The notes under the pieces: model-generated
Told to the model about the DNA's origin: nothing
What the model saw: the letters and a program-made list of their open reading frames with translations, nothing else
Database searches by the model: none
Program-made: the position numbers and the translations under genes
Origin: an uncultured Collinsella sp.
GTDB lineage: Bacteria > Actinomycetota > Coriobacteriia > Coriobacteriales > Coriobacteriaceae
NCBI GenBank assembly: GCA_902494135.1
Contig: CABUSE010000033.1
Location: 1 to 11,677, forward strand
DNA: 11,677 bases
Direction: 5' to 3'
Shown: positions 6,245 to 11,677 of the stretch, piece by piece
How the letters are laid out: every line of letters begins with the position of its first letter
Numbering within the stretch: position 1 is the stretch's first letter

Positions 6245-8068
6245 ATGGACGCTGCGATTCAGTACATCTTGTACTTTGCCGTACTCGTCGTCCTGGCCGT
6301 TCCGCTCGGTCGGTTCATGGCCCATATCATGGATGGTGAGCATACGTTCCTGTCGCCTGTGATTGCTCCTGTGGAGCGTGGCGTCTATCGTCTGCTTCGC
6401 ATCGACGCGGCAGAACAGATGGGGTGTAGGCGCTATCTGGCGAGCGTGCTGGTCTTTTCGGGGATTGGCCTCGTGACTCTTGTGGCACTCCAGGCGCTTC
6501 AGTCCTTCTTGCCAGGCAATCCCCAGCACCTGCCGGGTGTGTCATGGGACCTGTCGTTCAATACGGCTGCTTCCTTCATAACCAACACCAACTGGCAGTC
6601 CTACTCCGGTGAGACTACCCTGTCCTACCTTGTGCAGTTCATGGGTCTCACTGTGCAGAACTTCGTTTCCGCTGGCACCGGTATCGCGGTCATGTTCGCG
6701 CTGATCCGCGGCTTCCGTCAGGTCAAGGAGCAGGGTCTGGGTTCCTTCTGGGTCGACCTCACCCGCACCGTCCTGTATGTGCTCATCCCGCTGAACCTCG
6801 TGTTCGGCATCTGCCTGACTGCCGGTGGCGTCATCTCCAACTTCCAGCCGGCTCAGAAGGCTGAGCTCGTAGAACCCGTCGCTGTTCAGCCTAATGCAGA
6901 CGGCGGCTGGAGCGTCGTCGACGGCGCCCAGATTGAGGGCGACACGGTCAAGGTCGACGGCAAGGTTGTCGAGGGCGCGCGCGTGGTCACCGAGCAGTTC
7001 CTGCCCCAGGGTCCCGCGGCTCCTCAGGTCGCCATCAAGCAGTCCGGCACCAACGGCGGCGGCTTCTTCGGCGTGAACTCCGCCCATCCGTATGAGAACC
7101 CCAGCGCCTTCACCAACATCATCGAGATGACCAGCCTGCTGCTGATCCCGGCCGCCTGTTGCTTCGCCTTCGGTATCGGCGTCAAGAACACCAAGCAGGG
7201 CAAGGCCATCTTTGCCGCCATGTTCATCCTGCTGGTGATCTTCACCGGCATCATCGCCGTCAACGAGCATGCGGGCACCCCGCAGCTGGCCGATGGCGGA
7301 GCGGTCAATATCGAGATGACCGACGGCCAGGCCGGCGGCAACATGGAGGGCAAGGAGAGCCGTTTCGGTATCGCCTCCTCTTCTACCTGGTCCGCTTTCA
7401 CGACGGCTGCTTCCAACGGCTCGGTTAACTCCATGCACGACTCCTACACCCCGCTGGGCGGTTTTGTCCAGATGCTCCAGATTGCTCTGGGCGAGGTCGT
7501 CTTCGGCGGCGTGGGCTGCGGCCTGTACGGCATGATCGGCTTCGCCATCCTCACAGTGTTCATCGCCGGCCTCATGGTCGGACGCACGCCTGAGTTCCTG
7601 GGCAAGAAGATCGAGCCGGGCGAGATGCGCTGGGCAGTTGTCCTGTGCTTGGCAACTCCGTTTGCCATTCTGGTGTGCTCGGCCATCGCCTGCATGGTGC
7701 CCGGTCTTGCCGACCAGCTCAACAATGGTGGCGCGCACGGCTTCTCCGAGGCGCTGTATGCCTTCACCTCATGCGGCGGCAACAACGGCTCGGCGTTTGC
7801 AGGCATGAACTGCAACATTCCCTGGATCAACGTCATGCTCGGCCTCGAGATGCTGTTCGCCCGCTTCATGCCTATCATCGGTACGCTGGCTATCGCCGGC
7901 TCGCTGGCCAAGAAGGGCAAGGTCGCCGAGAGCGCCGGTACCCTGTCTACCACCAACGGCATGTTCGTATTCCTGCTCGTGTTCATCGTTCTGCTGATCG
8001 GTGCCCTGAGCTTCTTCCCGGCCCTGGCGCTTGGCCCCGTTGCCGAGTTCTTCCAGATGATTGCGTAA
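6245..8068 (+). CDS. kdpA: KdpA, potassium-translocating subunit of the Kdp ATPase
   Basis: A 607-residue integral membrane protein of the K+ transporter superfamily that binds and passes potassium for the KdpB motor. The pore-loop signatures are all present: NTAASFITNTNWQSYSGE from residue 106, GTNGGGFFG from 268, a third loop TTAASNGSVNSMHDS with Asn391-Gly392, and FTSCGGNNGSAFAG from 507. MEGKESRFG is also conserved. The protein is about 50 residues longer than E. coli KdpA (557). Much of the excess is a polar segment at about 211-250, between FQPAQKAELVE and FLPQGPAAPQ, predicted to lie outside the membrane just before the second pore loop. The third loop has Asn where, from memory, E. 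coli has Cys344. The start codon follows kdpF after 3 bases. Second gene of kdpFABC; the kdpB ribosome binding site overlaps its stop. Confidence 0.97.
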   Translation: MDAAIQYILYFAVLVVLAVPLGRFMAHIMDGEHTFLSPVIAPVERGVYRLLRIDAAEQMGCRRYLASVLVFSGIGLVTLVALQALQSFLPGNPQHLPGVSWDLSFNTAASFITNTNWQSYSGETTLSYLVQFMGLTVQNFVSAGTGIAVMFALIRGFRQVKEQGLGSFWVDLTRTVLYVLIPLNLVFGICLTAGGVISNFQPAQKAELVEPVAVQPNADGGWSVVDGAQIEGDTVKVDGKVVEGARVVTEQFLPQGPAAPQVAIKQSGTNGGGFFGVNSAHPYENPSAFTNIIEMTSLLLIPAACCFAFGIGVKNTKQGKAIFAAMFILLVIFTGIIAVNEHAGTPQLADGGAVNIEMTDGQAGGNMEGKESRFGIASSSTWSAFTTAASNGSVNSMHDSYTPLGGFVQMLQIALGEVVFGGVGCGLYGMIGFAILTVFIAGLMVGRTPEFLGKKIEPGEMRWAVVLCLATPFAILVCSAIACMVPGLADQLNNGGAHGFSEALYAFTSCGGNNGSAFAGMNCNIPWINVMLGLEMLFARFMPIIGTLAIAGSLAKKGKVAESAGTLSTTNGMFVFLLVFIVLLIGALSFFPALALGPVAEFFQMIA

Positions 8069-8084
8069 AGGAGGGCGCAGATTT

Positions 8085-10139
8085 ATGACTATGCAAAAAG
8101 ACATGATGGGCCGCGCGGTCCGCGACTCGTTTACCAAGCTGGATCCTCGCGTCCAGATTCAAAACCCGGTCATGTTCCTGGTGTGGCTTTCCGCCGTCAT
8201 GACCTCCGTCCTGGCCGTCGCTTCCATTTTCGGTGTGCAGGACGCGGGTGTGCCCACCTACTATGTGGTCGCCATCGCGGTCATCCTGTGGCTTACCGAC
8301 CTGTTCTCGAACTTCGCCGAGGCGCTTGCCGAGGGCCGCGGTAAGGCCCAGGCCGATTCCCTGCGTGCGGCCAAAAAGGATGTCGAGGCCCATCGCATCG
8401 AGTCCGTTGAGGACAAGGAGCACTTCACCGTCGTTCCCGGCACCGAGCTCACGCGCGGCGACCTGGTGATCGTACGCGCCGGCGAGCAGATTCCCGGCGA
8501 CGGCGACGTCATCGAGGGCGCTGCTTCCGTTGACGAGTCCGCCATCACCGGCGAGTCCGCCCCCGTGGTCCGCGAGGCCGGCGGCGACCGCTCTGCCGTT
8601 ACCGGCGGTACCACGGTGCTGTCCGACTGGATCATCGTCAAGATCTCCAGTGAGCCCGGCCAGAGCTTCCTGGACAAGATGATCGCGATGGTCGAGGGTG
8701 CCGCGCGCAAGAAGACCCCTAACGAGATCGCTCTGGAGATCTTCCTGGTGGCCCTCTCCATCGTCTTTATCCTGGTCACGCTGGCCCTGTATTGTTACTC
8801 CTGCTTCTCGGTCGGTCTTAACGACATGGACAACCCCACGGCCGTGACCACGCTCGTGGCGCTGCTCGTGTGCCTGGCTCCTACTACCATCGGCGCCCTT
8901 CTTTCCGCCATCGGCATCGCCGGCATGAGCCGTCTGAACGAGGCCAACGTGCTGGCCATGTCCGGCCGCGCCATCGAGGCCGCCGGCGACGTCGACATCC
9001 TCATGCTCGACAAGACCGGCACCATCACCCTGGGTAACCGTCAAGCCGCCGAGTTCATCCCGGTCGACGGCATCGATCCCGCGGAGCTGGCCGATGCCGC
9101 CCAGCTTTCCTCGCTGGCCGACGAGACCCCCGAAGGCCGTTCCATCGTCGTGCTCGCCAAGGAGCAGTTCGGTCTGCGCGGCCGCACACTCGAGGATAAG
9201 GGTATGGAGTTCATCCCCTTCACCGCGGCGACCCGCATGTCCGGTGTGAACTACGAGGGCAATGAGATCCGCAAGGGCGCTGCCGATTCCGTGCGCACCT
9301 ATGTGGAGGCAGCCGGCGGCGTGTTCTCCCAGGAGTGCGACGAGGCCGTCGAGCGCATCGCCAAGGCCGGCGGCACCCCGCTGGTCGTGACCAAGAATTG
9401 CCGCGTGCTGGGCGTTGTGTACCTCAAGGACATCATCAAGTCCGGCGTTAAGGAGAAGTTCGCCGACCTGCGCAAGATGGGCATCAAGACCATCATGGTG
9501 ACGGGCGACAACCCGCTCACCGCCGCGGCAATCGCCGCCGAGGCCGGCGTTGACGACTTCCTGGCCGAGGCCACCCCTGAGGGCAAGCTCGAGAAGATCC
9601 GCGAGTTCCAGCGTGAGGGCCACCTGGTCGCCATGACCGGCGACGGCACCAACGACGCGCCGGCGCTGGCGCAGGCGGATGTCGCCGTGGCCATGAACAC
9701 GGGCACCCAGGCTGCCAAGGAGGCCGGCAACATGGTCGACCTCGACTCCAGCCCCACCAAGCTCATCGAGGTCGTGCGTATCGGCAAGCAGCTGCTCATG
9801 ACCCGCGGTTCGCTCACGACCTTTTCGGTGGCCAACGACATGGCGAAGTACTTCGCTATCATCCCGGCCCTGTTCTCGCCGATCTACCCGGGCCTTGGCG
9901 CGCTCAACATCCTCGGTCTGGCAAGCCCACTGTCCGCGGTTCTTTCGGCCATCATCTATAACGCGCTCGTTATCGTCGCGCTGATCCCAGCCGCGCTGAA
10001 GGGCGTTAAGTACCGCGAGGTCCCGTCCGGACAGCTGCTGACCCACAACCTGCTCGTGTGGGGTCTGGGCGGCATCGTTGCCCCGTTTGTATTCATCAAG
10101 CTCATCGACATGCTGCTCGCGTTCTGCGGCATTATGTAA
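8085..10139 (+). CDS. kdpB: KdpB, P-type ATPase catalytic subunit of the Kdp pump
   Basis: A 684-residue P-type ATPase that hydrolyses ATP to drive potassium import through KdpA; E. coli KdpB has 682. The actuator loop TGES ends at Ser158, the serine known in E. coli as an inhibitory phosphorylation site (Ser162). The catalytic aspartate is Asp309 in DKTGTIT, and the hinge is MTGDGTNDAPAL with Asp520 and Asp524. The membrane residues Asp585 and Lys588 in VANDMAKYF correspond to the E. coli Asp583/Lys586 pair that couples transport. Every catalytic motif is intact. I chose the ATG at 8085 because AAAGGAGG (8067-8074), overlapping the kdpA stop, lies 10 bases upstream; a TTG at 8061 would add eight residues across that site. 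Third gene of kdpFABC, 12 bases before kdpC. Confidence 0.97.
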   Translation: MTMQKDMMGRAVRDSFTKLDPRVQIQNPVMFLVWLSAVMTSVLAVASIFGVQDAGVPTYYVVAIAVILWLTDLFSNFAEALAEGRGKAQADSLRAAKKDVEAHRIESVEDKEHFTVVPGTELTRGDLVIVRAGEQIPGDGDVIEGAASVDESAITGESAPVVREAGGDRSAVTGGTTVLSDWIIVKISSEPGQSFLDKMIAMVEGAARKKTPNEIALEIFLVALSIVFILVTLALYCYSCFSVGLNDMDNPTAVTTLVALLVCLAPTTIGALLSAIGIAGMSRLNEANVLAMSGRAIEAAGDVDILMLDKTGTITLGNRQAAEFIPVDGIDPAELADAAQLSSLADETPEGRSIVVLAKEQFGLRGRTLEDKGMEFIPFTAATRMSGVNYEGNEIRKGAADSVRTYVEAAGGVFSQECDEAVERIAKAGGTPLVVTKNCRVLGVVYLKDIIKSGVKEKFADLRKMGIKTIMVTGDNPLTAAAIAAEAGVDDFLAEATPEGKLEKIREFQREGHLVAMTGDGTNDAPALAQADVAVAMNTGTQAAKEAGNMVDLDSSPTKLIEVVRIGKQLLMTRGSLTTFSVANDMAKYFAIIPALFSPIYPGLGALNILGLASPLSAVLSAIIYNALVIVALIPAALKGVKYREVPSGQLLTHNLLVWGLGGIVAPFVFIKLIDMLLAFCGIM

Positions 10140-10151
10140 GCGGAGGTTTGT

Positions 10152-10742
10152 ATGTTCAAAGGTGTTGCATCGCGCGCACTGGGCGTGTTCGCGCTGTTTA
10201 CCGTTGTCTGCGGCCTGGGCTATACGCTCGTCGTGACCGGCATCGCCCAGGTTGCGTTCCCGTATCAGGCGAACGGTTCACTCATTACGGTCGACGGCAA
10301 GGTTGTGGGTTCCGAGCTGATCGGCCAGAACTTCGAGGATGAGGACCACATGTGGGGCCGCATCCAGAACGTGTCAATTGTCGAAGGCGAAGACGGCGAG
10401 CTCGTGGCGTATGGTGCCCCGTCCAACCTGTCCCCGGCGAGTGAGGAGTATCGGCAGCTGATAGATGCGCGCGTGAAGAAGATCCGCGCCGCCAACCCCG
10501 ATGCTGATATGGACGCTGTGCCCGTCGACCTGGTGACGTGTTCGGGGTCCGGCCTCGACCCGGAGATCTCTCCGGATGCCGCCGAGTACCAGGTCCCGCG
10601 CTTGGCGAAGGCCACGGGCAAGAGCGAAGGCGAGGTACGCGAGATCATCGTCCAGTGCACCAAGGGCCGATTCCTCGGCGTCTTCGGCGAGCCCACGGTC
10701 AACGTGCTCAAGGTGAACCTTATGCTGGACGGCGTGCTGTAG
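10152..10742 (+). CDS. kdpC: KdpC, accessory subunit of the Kdp pump
   Basis: A 196-residue protein with one N-terminal membrane helix (about 9-31) and a large extracytoplasmic domain, close to the size of E. coli KdpC (190). Conserved blocks are YQANGSLI, SELIGQNF, VPVDLVTCSGSGLDPEISP, AAEYQVPRLAKA and GEPTVNVLKVNL. KdpC assembles with KdpA and KdpB and is needed for activity. The part usually reading like FHGRPSA is divergent here (MWGRIQNVS, followed by an acidic stretch, then APSNLSPAS), so that loop may be lineage-specific. GGAGG (10142-10146) lies 5 bases upstream of the ATG. Last gene of the operon; repeat copy 2 with its T tract begins about 60 bases after the stop. Confidence 0.95.
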   Translation: MFKGVASRALGVFALFTVVCGLGYTLVVTGIAQVAFPYQANGSLITVDGKVVGSELIGQNFEDEDHMWGRIQNVSIVEGEDGELVAYGAPSNLSPASEEYRQLIDARVKKIRAANPDADMDAVPVDLVTCSGSGLDPEISPDAAEYQVPRLAKATGKSEGEVREIIVQCTKGRFLGVFGEPTVNVLKVNLMLDGVL

Positions 10743-10758
10743 GTGAGGGAGTGGCGGA

Positions 10759-10788
10759 TGAGGGCATAACTGGCTATCTGAGCCCTCA
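10759..10788 (+). other. small hairpin after kdpC
   Basis: TGAGGGC (10759-10765) and GCCCTCA (10782-10788) are a perfect 7-base inverted repeat with a 16-base loop, just after the kdpC stop and before repeat copy 2. No T tract follows. It may block 3' exonucleases or form part of a compound termination region. The role is inferred. Confidence 0.35.
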
Positions 10789-10799
10789 ATTCCACCCCG

Positions 10800-10882
10800 C
10801 CCATCAGTTGCGGTGAAATACGGACTGTCTTGGCTGTCAAAGGCCTTATCTACTCCGTATTCCACCGCAACTTTTTTGTGGG
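10800..10882 (+). repeat. long stem-loop repeat, copy 2
   Basis: Arms 10806-10824 and 10854-10872 repeat the arms of copy 1 without change, including the single A-C mismatch. The loop differs from copy 1 at two positions (10829 and 10836) and keeps the palindrome AAGGCCTT (10840-10847). Beyond the T tract, CCCAT (10800-10804) can pair with GTGGG (10878-10882), with one wobble. The element lies between kdpC and the next plus-strand gene, in the same orientation as copy 1 and about 8.4 kb away. Confidence 0.85.
10806..10877 (+). terminator. probable intrinsic terminator of kdpFABC
   Basis: The 19-base stem of repeat copy 2 is followed at once by six T residues (10872-10877). It is the only strong terminator-like structure between kdpC and the following flavin oxidoreductase gene, which appears to have its own promoter region. 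Confidence 0.6.
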
Positions 10883-10930
10883 TCGATACGTAGGCAGGGG
10901 AGTGCGTGCGGTCGGGTACCGTGCGGTTGC

Positions 10931-10939
10931 TGGTACGAT
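10931..10939 (+). promoter_or_regulatory. candidate extended -10 promoter for the flavin oxidoreductase
   Basis: TGGTACGAT fits an extended -10 element (TGn followed by a TATAAT-like hexamer, four of six matches), about 50 bases before the ATG at 10989. No clear -35 is seen. A 5-base hairpin, GCCGC 10956-10960 with GCGGC 10964-10968 and a 3-base loop, would fall in the leader before the ribosome binding site AAAGGAA (10976-10982). Weak evidence. Confidence 0.25.
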
Positions 10940-10988
10940 AGATAAGTCAGCAACTGCCGCCGAGCGGCTCAAATGAAAGGAACCCTGT

Positions 10989-11677
10989 ATGGAGTCCTCC
11001 GCCTATCCGATGCTCTTTAGCCCGATCAAGGTCGGTACAACCGAGGTCAAGAATCGCGTCTTTATGCCGCCGGTGTCCACGAACCTGGCCGATCATGGCT
11101 ATGTGACCGACGACTTGGTCGATCATTACCGTGCCCGCGCCAAGGGCGGCGTGGGCCTCATCATCACCGAGGTCGTGACGGTCGAGCCTACCTATACCTA
11201 TCTGCCGGGTGACATGTGCTGCTACGACGACACGTTTATCCCTGGCTGGGAAAAACTCGCCGCGGCCGTCCACGAGTATGGCTGCAAGATCATGCCGCAG
11301 CTCTTCCACCCCGCCTACATGGCCTTTAACATTCCGGGTACGCCGCGCCTGATCGCTCCGTCCTTTGTGGGCCCGTCTTACGCCCGCGAGGCACCGCGTC
11401 CCATCACGGTCGATGAGATCCACGAGCTCACGCATCAGTTCGGTGACGCTGCCGTGCGCATGCAGAAGGCCGGTGTCGATGGCGTCGAGGTCCATGCGGC
11501 ACACGCCCACGGCATGCTCGGCGGCTTTTTGACCCCGCTCTATAACAAGCGCACCGACGAGTACGGCGGCTCGCTCGACGCCCGTATGCGCTTCTTGCTC
11601 GAGGTCATCGCCGAGATTCGCGAGCGCTGCGGCAAGGACTTTATCATCGACGTCCGTATCTCGGGCGACGAGTACAC
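10989..11677 (+). CDS. Old Yellow Enzyme-family NADH:flavin oxidoreductase (3' end outside window)
   Basis: The first 229 residues of a flavin oxidoreductase with an FMN-binding TIM barrel. It opens with YPMLFSPIKVGTTEVKNRV and MPPVSTNL, the usual family start. The middle has GGVGLIITE, then MPQLFHPA, and the active-site block VEVHAAHAHG with His169 and His172, followed by GFLTPLYNKRTDEYGGS. This block is typical of OYE-like enzymes such as 2,4-dienoyl-CoA reductase, enoate reductases and the bile-acid enzymes BaiCD/BaiH. In those longer members an Fe-S cluster and a second FAD/NAD(P)H domain follow the barrel; the window ends too early to see whether they exist here. Substrate is unknown. 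AAAGGAA (10976-10982) lies 6 bases before the ATG. The repeat at 10800-10882 separates it from kdpC, so it is probably its own transcription unit. Confidence 0.88.
   Translation, partial: MESSAYPMLFSPIKVGTTEVKNRVFMPPVSTNLADHGYVTDDLVDHYRARAKGGVGLIITEVVTVEPTYTYLPGDMCCYDDTFIPGWEKLAAAVHEYGCKIMPQLFHPAYMAFNIPGTPRLIAPSFVGPSYAREAPRPITVDEIHELTHQFGDAAVRMQKAGVDGVEVHAAHAHGMLGGFLTPLYNKRTDEYGGSLDARMRFLLEVIAEIRERCGKDFIIDVRISGDEY

Noticed and set aside
6542..7738. Open frame of 398 codons on the minus strand across kdpA
   Set aside because: Antisense shadow of kdpA with a Gly/Asp/His/Ala-rich translation and no recognisable domain.
7983..10046. Open frame of 687 codons on the minus strand across kdpB
   Set aside because: It is exactly antisense to the intact kdpB, and its translation is low-complexity, rich in His, Gly, Asp and Arg. 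This is what strong GC bias at third codon positions produces opposite a real gene.
1..11677. tRNA, rRNA, CRISPR arrays, insertion sequences or prophage genes
   Set aside because: Reading both strands I found no cloverleaf-like sequence, no regularly spaced repeats, no transposase or integrase motifs, and no terminal inverted repeats with target duplications. The only dispersed repeat is the pair of hairpins.

Overview
This window is most likely from a high-GC Gram-positive bacterium of the Coriobacteriia, probably Collinsella or a close relative. That placement rests on the GC-rich third codon positions, the AAAGGAGG-type ribosome binding sites, the frequent GTG starts, and the gene set (high-affinity potassium uptake beside anaerobe-type flavin/Fe-S reductases). 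It is an inference; there is no rRNA here to test it.

Left part (1-2477): the end of an unidentified gene (1-153) is followed after one base by a TIM-barrel sugar phosphate isomerase/epimerase-like gene (155-1060). Next, also on the plus strand, is a GltD-like flavoprotein with two cysteine clusters and FAD and NAD(P)H folds (1164-2381). A long stem-loop repeat with a T tract (2387-2477) closes this side.

Centre (2478-10742): a complete Kdp potassium-uptake locus. The sensor kinase kdpD and the response regulator kdpE are on the minus strand, overlapping by 8 bases. The transporter operon kdpF-kdpA-kdpB-kdpC is on the plus strand. The two operons diverge from a 244-base control region (5911-6154). 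This region holds a PhoB-box-like direct repeat (7 bases, 4-base spacer, 7 bases) that is a good candidate KdpE operator, one -10 candidate in each direction, and two potentially structured leaders. KdpA forms the K+ channel-like subunit, KdpB is the P-type ATPase, KdpC is the accessory subunit and KdpF is the small stabilising peptide. KdpD and KdpE would switch the operon on when potassium is limiting.

Right part (10743-11677): a second copy of the 67-base stem-loop (65 of 67 bases identical to the first) follows kdpC and again ends in a T tract. After it begins an Old Yellow Enzyme-type NADH:flavin oxidoreductase that runs off the window.

The genes themselves are well-known families. The less expected signals are the pair of near-identical long hairpins bracketing the Kdp locus, the architecture of the divergent control region, and an apparent insertion plus a pore-loop substitution in KdpA.
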